Origin: an uncultured bacterium
Lineage (GTDB): Bacteria; Actinomycetota; Coriobacteriia; Coriobacteriales; Atopobiaceae
Assembly (NCBI GenBank): GCA_905214865.1
Contig: CAJMNO010000005.1
Location: forward strand, 1-64,000
DNA: 64,000 nt
Direction of reading: 5' to 3'
Shown here: one piece after another, positions 6,976-14,831 of the stretch
How the letters are laid out: each line of letters opens with the position of its first letter
Position numbering within the stretch: position 1 is the stretch's first letter
Made by a program: the position numbers and the translations under genes
Notes under the pieces: model-generated
What the model was told of the DNA's origin: nothing
The model's input: only the letters and a program-made list of their open reading frames with translations
Databases searched by the model: none

Positions 6976-8622
6976 CTACGCCGTGAGGCTGGCGTCGACG
7001 AGGTGCGTGCGGTCGCCGGCGTCGTAGAACAGGCTCTCGACGCGGTCGGACCCAACGTGGCCGTGCGAGTAGTACATGATCGGGATGATGGGGAGGTCCT
7101 TGCCGACCGTCTTGTTGATCTCGCGGTACTTGGCCTTGCGCTCGTCGTCATCCGACGTCGCGCGCGCCTCCTCGATCGCCTTGTCGACGTCGGGGTCGTT
7201 GTAGTACGAGTAGTTGTTGTCGGCGGTGCTGTAGTAGGTGGGGTACACGTAGGCGTCGAGCGTGGGGTAGGACGCGGTCCAGCCCAGGCGCGCGATCTGG
7301 AAGCTGCCGTCGGAGAGCGACGAGAGGTACGCGGCCCACTCCTGGGAGGACTGCTTCACCTTGAAGCCGGCGGCCTCCAGGCCGTCCTGGATGATGCTCA
7401 TGATGTCCTCGTGGCCGCCGCCCGTGTTGTAGCTCAGCGAGATCTCGGTTCCGGAGAGGTTGTTGTCCTCTACGAGCTTCTTCGCCTTGTCGGCGTCGTA
7501 GGTGCAGTAGTCCCAGCTGTTGTCGCCGTCGGGGTCGAGGACGGGGGAGATGAGGTTGTCGGCCGGCTTGCGGGCTCCCTCAAACAGGGTGTCGCAGATC
7601 TTCTGGCGGTCGATCGCGCACGAGATGGCCTGGCGGGCGGCGAGGTTCTTGATGACGTCGTCCTTGAGGTTGCAGATCAGGTAGTAGGTGGACATCTCGG
7701 AGCCGGTCAGGACCTGCTTGCCCGGGGTGACGGTGTAGCCGTCCTCGGAGGTGCCCTTCTCGCCCTCGATCTCCTTGATGCGGCCCGTGGGGATCTCGGC
7801 GAAGTCGAGGTTGCCCGCCTCGAACTCGCGGAAGGCGGTGTCGGGATCCTTCTGGATGGAGAAGTTGATGCCGTCGAGCTTGGCCTTGGCGCCAAAGAAG
7901 CCGTCGAACTTCTTCACGTTGATGTACTGGTCGGCGACCCACTTGCCGTCCATCTGGAAGGGGCCGTTGCCGATGGGGGCAACGAGGAAGCTGTCGGGGT
8001 CGTCCTTGGCCGCCTGGGGCACGGGGACCAGGCAGGGATAGGTGCAGACGGTGGGCCAGTCTGCCATGGGCGAGGTGAGCTTCACCACGAAGGTGTTGTC
8101 GTCGGGGCAGGTGAGGCCGGAGATCTCGGTCGCCTTGCCGGCCTGCATGTCCTTGGCGCCCTCAACGGGGTCAAGGTAGTAGCCGATCTCGCCCGGCGTC
8201 GCCATCGTGGGGTCGCACAGGCGCTCCCAGCCGCGCTTGAAGCTCTTGGCGTCAACGGCGTCGCCGTTGTGGAACTTGGCGCCCTCCACCAGGTGGAAGG
8301 TGTAGGTGAGCCCGTCGTCGGAGACGTCCCAGGACGTCGCCGCGTTGGGGACGACCTCGTTCTTGTCCCAGTCGTAGGCACAGAGCGGGCTGAACAGCTG
8401 GAAGATGACGATGTTGCCGTCGACGTCCTGGCCGTTGTAGGGGTCGATCGCGACGGGGTTGCTGATGTAATACTTCAGCGTGCCGCCGGTCGTCCCGGCA
8501 CCGCTGTCGCTGTCGCTTGCGGAAGAGGAGCTCGTCTTCTTCCCGCATGCGGCGAGCGTCGCGAGCGCACCCGCGGCAAGTCCTCCCTTGATGAACGAAC
8601 GCCTGGTAACTCCGTCTGCCAT
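6976..8622 (-). CDS. Family 5 ABC transporter solute-binding lipoprotein (oligopeptide type)
   Basis: A 548-residue extracytoplasmic binding protein of the OppA/DppA family. The N-terminus carries a twin-arginine motif RRSFIKGG and a lipobox LAAC with the lipidated Cys at about 26, then a Ser-rich linker, so it is probably a Tat-exported lipoprotein. Family landmarks include ATSWDVSDDGLTYTFHL, KFHNGDAVDAKSFKRGWERL and the APIGNGPFQM block. The start ATG at 8622 follows GGGAGG. No permease or ATPase gene adjoins, so it is an orphan binding protein or serves a transporter elsewhere; peptides are the likely but unproven ligand. The 219-bp upstream gap contains an AT-rich patch (near 8700-8712) suited to a promoter. 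Confidence 0.88.
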   Translation of the reverse strand: MADGVTRRSFIKGGLAAGALATLAACGKKTSSSSASDSDSGAGTTGGTLKYYISNPVAIDPYNGQDVDGNIVIFQLFSPLCAYDWDKNEVVPNAATSWDVSDDGLTYTFHLVEGAKFHNGDAVDAKSFKRGWERLCDPTMATPGEIGYYLDPVEGAKDMQAGKATEISGLTCPDDNTFVVKLTSPMADWPTVCTYPCLVPVPQAAKDDPDSFLVAPIGNGPFQMDGKWVADQYINVKKFDGFFGAKAKLDGINFSIQKDPDTAFREFEAGNLDFAEIPTGRIKEIEGEKGTSEDGYTVTPGKQVLTGSEMSTYYLICNLKDDVIKNLAARQAISCAIDRQKICDTLFEGARKPADNLISPVLDPDGDNSWDYCTYDADKAKKLVEDNNLSGTEISLSYNTGGGHEDIMSIIQDGLEAAGFKVKQSSQEWAAYLSSLSDGSFQIARLGWTASYPTLDAYVYPTYYSTADNNYSYYNDPDVDKAIEEARATSDDDERKAKYREINKTVGKDLPIIPIMYYSHGHVGSDRVESLFYDAGDRTHLVDASLTA

Positions 8623-8841
8623 GTGATGCCTCCCTGATGGTTCCCTTTCGTGGTCGCGTCCCGTACCGCCGGGGCGCCGTGCCGGACCCGCGATGCAGTA
8701 AATATAAGTAACGTGTAAGCGAACTGATCGATGTATTCATCACCTGGAAATAGTCATGCGAGAACATGCGTCACGATGCATCCGGGACGCTTCGGCGGGG
8801 CGAGGGTGGACGGCCCGCCCGACGACTTGGGGGGAAGCTTG

Positions 8842-9462
8842 ATGAGGGTTCTTGTAACGGGGTTCCAACCGTTTGGCGGCGAGGACGACAACCCGTCCTG
8901 GGAGGTCGCGAGGCGCCTCCCAAAGAGCGTCCTGGGCGCCGAGGTCGATCGTCTCGAGGTTCCCGTGGTGTTTGGGGAGGGGCCGCGCCTCGTGTGCGCC
9001 GAGGCGGACCGCCTTGGGGCGGATGCGGTGCTGTGCCTTGGGCAGGCGGGCGGCCGTGCCGGGATCACGGTCGAGTTCGTGGGCATCAACCAGGAGGACG
9101 CCTCGATTCCGGACAACGCAGGCAACCAGCCCGTCGCGTCCCTGATCGAGCCGGTCGGGCCTGACGCCCGCTTCGCGACGGTCCCGGTCAGGCGCATGGT
9201 CGCCCGCATGCGGGAGGGTGGCGTCCCCGCATCGGTCTCGTACACTGCGGGGACGTACGTGTGCAACGACATGCTCTACGAGGTCCTGGGTCACCTCGGC
9301 ACGGGGGAGGGCCGGGTGCTGGGAGGCTTCGTCCACCTCCCCTACCTTCCCTCCCAGGTCATCGGAAAGGCGCCCTCCACGCCCTCGATGTCGCTCGACG
9401 ACATGGTGCGGGGCGTGACCCTGGGCCTCGAGGAGGTCGTGCGTGCGGTCGAGACACGCTAA
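8842..9462 (+). CDS. pcp: Pyroglutamyl-peptidase I
   Basis: A 206-residue cysteine peptidase (family C15) that removes N-terminal pyroglutamate from peptides in the cytosol. It opens with the diagnostic MRVLVTGFQPFGGE. The catalytic triad is visible as Glu in VEFVGIN (about residue 79), Cys in GTYVCNDMLY (about 142) and His in GGFVHLPYLP (about 166). Length is normal for the family (about 205-215). The ATG at 8842 is preceded by a GGGGGGAAG site; the frame open upstream to 8731 has no such site or homology. It is divergent from the peptide-binding lipoprotein gene, which fits a shared role in peptide use. Confidence 0.93.
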   Translation: MRVLVTGFQPFGGEDDNPSWEVARRLPKSVLGAEVDRLEVPVVFGEGPRLVCAEADRLGADAVLCLGQAGGRAGITVEFVGINQEDASIPDNAGNQPVASLIEPVGPDARFATVPVRRMVARMREGGVPASVSYTAGTYVCNDMLYEVLGHLGTGEGRVLGGFVHLPYLPSQVIGKAPSTPSMSLDDMVRGVTLGLEEVVRAVETR

Positions 9463-9825
9463 GGACGCTGGTCGAGACAGTGCCTCCTGGGGAATGTCGG
9501 GCGGGCCGTTGGCAGAGCGTGTTTGTGCAGTTGGTGACCAATTAGGTCTCGAACCACGGCAGAACCGCTCTTACGGGAATGCGCGCGACGCGTCCTCGAA
9601 AAGAGCGTGTGCCCAAGGCATCCAGCTCGCTGGATTCCCAACCACGACGATTATGTCAGGACATCAACGGTCAAAGAATGGCGTGGGTCGTGCCTCGCTT
9701 GGACCAGCTGGCCCATCTGTGGGGGACCAGGTCGTCGCGACTCCCGTACGCCGCTCTCGCCGGGGAGAAATACGGCGCCGCGGGTCAGGCCATTGCTATC
9801 CCCACGGGGTCGTCCGATGGCAAAG
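9463..9825. other. Gene-free stretch after pcp
   Basis: No ORF here has a plausible start, codon bias or recognisable domain. A short palindrome TTGGTGACCAA is at 9531-9541. It leads into the palindromic repeat cluster at 9826-10167 and is part of a 1.46-kb gene-free interval reaching 10921. Confidence 0.6.
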
Positions 9826-10167
9826 AACTCCCGAGGAGAGTGCACACATCGGGAGGCAGCTGCCATCCTGCCTCGGAAAGGGCCACGTATTTCCAGCTGG
9901 GTCCCGCCGGCTTCGTGGCCCATAGCAGTGATAGCCGGATTTGAGTGCTCACTCCGGGAGCTTGCTGCCATCCGGACCCGATGCCTGGAGCATTTGGCAA
10001 TGAACTCCCGACATGAGTGCTCACGTCGGGAGTTTGCCGCCATGGGCTTCGAGGCAGGCGGTCTTCGGGGGTCTCCCAACTGGGCAAACGGTCAATCGTC
10101 CCTGATTCTGGAATCTGCCTCTTCACGGAAGGTGCTCACATCGGGCTTTGGCTACCATTGGGGTTCC
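9826..10167. repeat. Cluster of four palindromic GTGCTCACGTCGGGAG-type elements
   Basis: Four copies of a motif resembling GTGCTCAC-TCGGGAG-TTTGCYGCCAT lie at about 9840-9866, 9945-9971, 10018-10042 and 10132-10167. The best copy (10003-10034) is a 32-bp imperfect palindrome: AACTCCCGAC pairs with GTCGGGAGTT around TGAG/CTCA. The first copy also has an AACTCCCGA arm (9826-9834). Unit spacing is irregular (about 70-115 bp), unlike the 41-42 bp arrays. No coding function is visible. Interspersed palindromic elements or a protein-binding cluster are both possible. Confidence 0.6.
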
Positions 10168-10409
10168 GTGGAGTGTGACCGGTAACAGAACGCTCGCGCG
10201 CGTGCTCGCGTGCCCTCATACGTCTGGGACGCCCTTGAAGATGAAGCGAGCGGCAGTGAGGGGAATCAAGTCGGTGGTCCCGTTCCCGAGGGCTCGCCCC
10301 TCTCCCTCTTTGACCGTTGTACGCCTTCCCCCCACGTCAGCACGGAAAGTCTGGGCTTACCCGCTGGCGGAAGGCTCAAAGCGCCCCAGGGGAGGGAAGA
10401 CGCGGGTGT

Positions 10410-10792
10410 TGCTTAGAGATCCCGGAGCTCGTGCGGGGTATCACCGACGCGTGCTTAAGGAATCAGATGGATGCACGGATTTGGCGGCGTCTAACACGCC
10501 CTCGCCCCGTGGAGGTTAAGCGTCTGGCATCGAAATCCGCCCGAGTGCCGGCGGGGCTAAGCAGTGGATGCCTGCCAGGCATGCGTGCGCCGGGATGGCT
10601 AAGCATGCCGTTCTGAATCCGCGCGGGTGGGGGGCGCGATGCTTAATCTTCCTAGCTCCCGTGCTGATTGTGGGGCGGGATGCTTAGCATTGCTCGGACT
10701 CTTGCGGGTTTTTGGGTCCAATGCTTAGTCGTGCTAGCCCTCGTGCGGGTAGGGAGGCGGAAATCGCGCATGAGGGCTAGGGCGGCTAAGCA
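10410..10792. repeat. Array of 41-42 bp repeats with TGCTTAG/CTAAGCA cores
   Basis: Core octamers start at 10410, 10452 (TGCTTAG form), 10515, 10556, 10598 (CTAAGCA form), 10640, 10681, 10722 (TGCTTA form) and 10785 (CTAAGCA form). Steps are 42, 63, 41, 42, 42, 41, 41 and 63 bp. Both TGCTTAG-to-CTAAGCA switches measure exactly 63 bp. Between cores a GC-rich segment often contains a CCGTGCGGG-like string. It is not coding and the cores are too short and degenerate for CRISPR repeats. Bases 10168-10409 and 10793-10921 show no gene. Confidence 0.75.
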
Positions 10793-10921
10793 CGTCGTGG
10801 CAGCAACCCGCAGATGCGCCGACTTGTCGCGCCTGGTTCCACCGCCCGTCGTATGTCAGAGCCAAGCGGGGCACCTCCTCGCGCGGAGGACGCAGCGCCC
10901 CTCTCCCCAGATCCCTCCACA

Positions 10922-10962
10922 AGAAAGCCGGGACACCCCACCCGCTGGGGACGCCCCGGCAC
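10922..10962 (-). terminator. Terminator of gltX
   Basis: On the minus strand a long imperfect hairpin (arms about 10962-10948 and 10941-10928) is followed by TTTCTT, about 40 nt after the gltX stop. Confidence 0.7.
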
Positions 10963-11001
10963 ATGACGACCGTATGCCTCGACGAGAGGCCAGCCCGCCG
11001 C

Positions 11002-12516
11002 CTATCCCTCCGCGGGAACCGCGAGCGGGGCCACCGCCCTCAGACGCGCGAGGGTCGTCTGCTTGCCCAGGAGCTGGAGCGACTCGCCCAGGGGAGGCGA
11101 GACCTGGTTGCCACACTCCGCCACGCGCACGGCGCCGTAGAACTTGCGCTTGTTGATGCCCAGCCCCTCGGGGAGAGGGTCGAGGGCGGCGTTGATCGAG
11201 TCGGCATCCCACTGGTCCTCGCCCAGGGCGGAGAGCGCGTCGGTCGCTGCGTCGAGCGCACCCGCCGCGTAGTCCTTGGCGAGGTTCTTCTTCACGGACT
11301 TCTCGTCAAAGGTCACGGAGTCGCCCTCATACAGGAAGCGGGCCTTGTCCACGACCTCGCGCGCGAAGGTGACGCGCGGCTTGAGGATGGAGCTCAGGAG
11401 GTCGAACCACTGGGGCCTGCGCTCGTAGGCGGCGTCGGCGGGACCCTCCTCGAGGCCGGCGGAGACGAGCTCGGGGACGAGCATGGTCCGGGAGAAGTCC
11501 GCGTCGGTCATGGCCTTGACGTACTCGCCCTGGATCCAGTCGAGCTTCTTGAAGTCGAAGGTCGCGGGGTTCTTGCTCACGTGGTCGAGCGAGAAGCGGC
11601 TTGCCAGGACGTCGCGCGGGATGATCGTGGTATCGCCATCGAGCGCCCAGCCCAGGAGCGCGAGGTAGTTGACGAAGGCGTCCGGGAGGTAGCCCTGGTC
11701 GCGGTACTCCTCCACGCTCGTGGCGCCATGGCGCTTGCTCAGCTTCTTGCCGTCGGGTCCAAGGATCATCGAGATGTGCGCGAAGGTGGGCACGGGCGCG
11801 CCCATGGCCTCGTACACCATGATCTGGCGCGGGGTGTTGGAGAGGTGGTCGTCTCCGCGGATCACGTGCGTGATGCCCATCAGGGCGTCGTCCACCACGG
11901 TGGCGAAGTTGTAGGTGGGGGTGCCGTCGGAACGGAAGATGATGAAGTCGTCCAGCTCCTTGGCGTCAAAGGTCACGTCACCGTGCACCGCGTCGTGCAC
12001 CACCACGTCGCCGCGGTCCAGGGGGACCTTGATGCGGAGCGTGTAGGGCTCGCCCGCGGCGATGCGCGCCTTGGCCTCCTCGGGGTCGATGTCGCGGCAC
12101 GTGCGCTGGTAGCCCTGGAAGGGGTCGTTCCTCTCCTGCGCCGCCCTCTTGTCGGCCGCGAGCTTCTCGGGGGTGCAGAAGCAGGGGTAGGCGCGTCCCT
12201 CGTCCCACAGGCGCTGTGCGACCTTGCGGTACACGTCCATGCGGTCGGTCTGGCGGTACGGTCCGTAGGCGCCGCCCACGTCGGGGCCCTCGTCCCAGTC
12301 GAGCCCGAGCCACCTCATCGCACGGAGGATCACCTGCGTGTTCTCCTCCGTGGAGCGCGTGGGGTCGGTGTCGTCGATGCGCAGGATGAACGTGCCGTGG
12401 TTGGCACGCGCGAACGCCCAGTTGTAGATTGCGGTCCTCGCGCCGCCCACGTGGAGCTTGCCTGTGGGGGAGGGCGCGAAGCGTACGCGCACGGGTCTGC
12501 TGTCAGTCAAAGCCAT
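11002..12516 (-). CDS. gltX: Glutamyl-tRNA synthetase
   Basis: A 504-residue class I synthetase charging tRNA-Glu in the cytosol. The HIGH-type motif is in FAPSPTGKLHVGGART (residues 13-28), and the KMSKS-type motif is KKLSKRHG (about 260). IDDTDPTRS and the HVIRGDDHLSNTPRQ block are GluRS-specific. Length is typical. The start ATG at 12516 follows AAGGAG. A tRNA-Gln gene is present at 2134 and no glnS is seen, so this enzyme may be non-discriminating; the sequence alone does not settle that. The gene has its own terminator. Confidence 0.97.
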   Translation of the reverse strand: MALTDSRPVRVRFAPSPTGKLHVGGARTAIYNWAFARANHGTFILRIDDTDPTRSTEENTQVILRAMRWLGLDWDEGPDVGGAYGPYRQTDRMDVYRKVAQRLWDEGRAYPCFCTPEKLAADKRAAQERNDPFQGYQRTCRDIDPEEAKARIAAGEPYTLRIKVPLDRGDVVVHDAVHGDVTFDAKELDDFIIFRSDGTPTYNFATVVDDALMGITHVIRGDDHLSNTPRQIMVYEAMGAPVPTFAHISMILGPDGKKLSKRHGATSVEEYRDQGYLPDAFVNYLALLGWALDGDTTIIPRDVLASRFSLDHVSKNPATFDFKKLDWIQGEYVKAMTDADFSRTMLVPELVSAGLEEGPADAAYERRPQWFDLLSSILKPRVTFAREVVDKARFLYEGDSVTFDEKSVKKNLAKDYAAGALDAATDALSALGEDQWDADSINAALDPLPEGLGINKRKFYGAVRVAECGNQVSPPLGESLQLLGKQTTLARLRAVAPLAVPAEG

Positions 12517-12601
12517 GTCTCCTTGTCCCTCGGTGCGCCTTGTTCCGCACCGCTTGCAAACAACCAGAAGAGTATAGACTCCCTCGCCATCCTGAGCCCG
12601 C

Positions 12602-14830
12602 CTACATGAGCTTGGTGGACTCCAGCTTCTCCTCGATCCAGTGGTTCAGGCGCACGACCGGCTTCCTGAGGAGCAGGCCCAGCAGCAGGGCGGGCAGGAG
12701 GAAGCAGGCGAGCTTGGCCATCTCGATGGCGTAGTCGTTGCCGTAGATGCCAAACATCGCCGCGCGCATGGCGTTCTCGGAGTGCACGAACGGCAGCCAG
12801 GGGTACACGGCCTGGAAGGCGTCGGGGAGCATCTGCATGGGGAAGGTGCCGCCCGAGCCCGCCACCTGGATCACCATCAGCACGACCGCGATGGCCTTGC
12901 CCACGTCGCCAAACGAGTAGGTGAGGGCATAGATGACGTTGATGAACACGGTCGAGGCGAGCGTCCCCGTGAGCAGGAACAGGATGGGGTGCTGGCACTG
13001 GATCCCCAGGAAGTAGAGGTCTCCGAGAAGGGCCACGAGCGTCTGCATGAAGCCGATGGCCAGGAAGAACACCAGCCGCCCGAAGTAGGCGTGGCGCGGC
13101 TTGGCGCCCGTCTCCCGCATGGCGCGCTCGGAGGGCTCGCACCTCACGAGGGCAGCGAGGACGACTCCGCCCACCCAGAGGCAGAGCGTTGTGTAGAAGG
13201 GCGCCATGGCGGAGCCGTTGTTCTCGACCGGGAAGACCGCGGTGCGGTCGACCTGCACGGGTGACGAGATGAACGCCGCGAGTGCGGAGGGGTCGGCGGA
13301 GAGGATCGCGCGCAGCGTGTCGAGGTCGCCCGACCTCAGGGCGGCAGAGATCCTCGCCCTGAGGTCGTCGAGCTTGTCGGCACCCTCCCTGAGCTTTGCG
13401 GAGGCGGAGTCGAGCGAGTCCTGTGCCCCCTGGAGGTTCTTGTCGGCGCTGGAGGTCGCGGTGGAGAGGCTTGACACGGCGTCCTTGAGCTCGCCCGAGA
13501 CCTGGTCGGCGGTCGCTGCGGCGTCGTCGATGGAGGAGGCGAGCGTGCCGAGCGACCCCTTGAGGTCGCCCTCGTAGCTGTCACTCACCTTGGAGACCGC
13601 GGACTTGCCGTCTGCCGCCAGGGCCTTGAGCTTGGTGCGGGCCTCCTCGGCGTCGCCCTTGTACGTGGAGAGGTCGTTCCTGGTCTGCTGGATGGAGTCC
13701 GAGAGTGCCTGGAGCCTCTGGATGGCGTCCTCCACGTCCGACTTGAGGCCGTCGATCTGCAGGATGTACTCGTCGGTGCGCTCGTAGGCGACCGACCCCG
13801 CCTCCTGCCGGTCGTGCAGGGTCCTGATGATCTGGTCCTGGCTGTTGATCTGGTCGTCCAGCGCCTGGAGCTCGGCGCGCTTGCCGTCCACGACGTCCTT
13901 GACCTGTCCCAGCCGGTCCGAGAGCGCGTCGCTCTTGGACCCCGCCGTGTCGAAGGCGTCGTCGAGCGCCGACTCCACGTCGTCGAAGCTCGAGGAGGAC
14001 TTCTGGAGCGCAGAGTTGACCGCGTCGGTGGCGCCGTTGATGCCGCTGTCGAGGTCGCGGACCCCGGAGGCGGTCTGCCTCAGCGTGCCGCCCGCGTCGA
14101 GGACGCTCTGCAGGGACTGGTCGGCAACCCCCGTCGCGCTCGACGAGATGGAGCGCATGGACCCCACGAGGGAGGAGTAGGTGTCGAGCGTAGAGGCGGC
14201 GTCGCGCATCGAGCCGGAGCTCTTCTCCGCCGCCTCGCCCAGCTTCGAGGCGAGTGCCTGGAACTCCGCGTCGTTGAGGTAGTCCCCAAACTGCGACAGC
14301 GTCGCCGCACCCACCTCGGTCACGGTGGCGGAGAAGGTCTCGTCGATCGTCTCCTTCACCGCGGTCGACGCCTTGCTGGTGACGATCGAGGCGATGGCGT
14401 TGCGCTTGGCGTTGTTGTAGTAGATGACCTCGGGCTTTTTTGAATCGTCCGTGAGGACGGTGAGCATCTTCCGGCTGAAGTCCTTGGGGATCACGATCGC
14501 GGCGTAGTACTTGCCGCTCTTGACACCCTCGACGGCGTCCTCCTCGTCGGTGACGACGTAGCCAACCTTCTCGCTCGCGCTGAGCTCGGTGACCGTTCGC
14601 TCTCCGATGTTGATCTGGACGGGAAGGAGGCTGCTCTTGTAGCCCTCGTCGCTGTTGGCGAGCGCCACCTTGAGGTTGGCGGTGTTCCCGTAGGGGTCCC
14701 AGCTGCCGGCGATGTTGAACCAGGCGTAGAACGAGGGGATGACCACCATGCCGATGCACACCACGAGGGCGATGACGTTGTGGGTGACGTGGTCAAAGTC
14801 GCGCTTGGCGATCCTGAGGAAGGGTCCCAT
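12602..14830 (-). CDS. YhgE/Pip domain membrane protein (second of pair)
   Basis: A 742-residue member of the YhgE/Pip family, related to ABC-2 type permeases and, in Gram-positives, to phage infection protein and ESX-like secretion accessories. One N-terminal membrane helix ends in the family signature FYAWFNIAGSWDPYGNT (about residues 31-47). A long extracytoplasmic domain with heptad-like Ala/Ser/Asp-rich coiled coil follows (about 200-520), then about five membrane helices near the C-terminus. The start at 14830 lies one base after the stop of the upstream paralogue (TAG-C-ATG), indicating translational coupling. The two genes probably form a heteromeric complex regulated by the divergent TetR protein. 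The substrate is unknown. Confidence 0.85.
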   Translation of the reverse strand: MGPFLRIAKRDFDHVTHNVIALVVCIGMVVIPSFYAWFNIAGSWDPYGNTANLKVALANSDEGYKSSLLPVQINIGERTVTELSASEKVGYVVTDEEDAVEGVKSGKYYAAIVIPKDFSRKMLTVLTDDSKKPEVIYYNNAKRNAIASIVTSKASTAVKETIDETFSATVTEVGAATLSQFGDYLNDAEFQALASKLGEAAEKSSGSMRDAASTLDTYSSLVGSMRSISSSATGVADQSLQSVLDAGGTLRQTASGVRDLDSGINGATDAVNSALQKSSSSFDDVESALDDAFDTAGSKSDALSDRLGQVKDVVDGKRAELQALDDQINSQDQIIRTLHDRQEAGSVAYERTDEYILQIDGLKSDVEDAIQRLQALSDSIQQTRNDLSTYKGDAEEARTKLKALAADGKSAVSKVSDSYEGDLKGSLGTLASSIDDAAATADQVSGELKDAVSSLSTATSSADKNLQGAQDSLDSASAKLREGADKLDDLRARISAALRSGDLDTLRAILSADPSALAAFISSPVQVDRTAVFPVENNGSAMAPFYTTLCLWVGGVVLAALVRCEPSERAMRETGAKPRHAYFGRLVFFLAIGFMQTLVALLGDLYFLGIQCQHPILFLLTGTLASTVFINVIYALTYSFGDVGKAIAVVLMVIQVAGSGGTFPMQMLPDAFQAVYPWLPFVHSENAMRAAMFGIYGNDYAIEMAKLACFLLPALLLGLLLRKPVVRLNHWIEEKLESTKLM

Positions 14831-14831
14831 G

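Noticed and set aside
8731..8841. N-terminal extension of pyroglutamyl peptidase to the ATG at 8731
   Set aside because: The extension has no ribosome site and no family similarity; the ATG at 8842 has both.
10148..10616. Several small plus-strand ORFs in the gene-free interval
   Set aside because: They overlap one another and the repeats, lack ribosome sites and show no domain resemblance.
10410..10792. Possible CRISPR array from regular 41-42 bp spacing
   Set aside because: The shared core is only 7-9 bp, the intervening bases are partly conserved, orientation alternates, and no cas genes are nearby.
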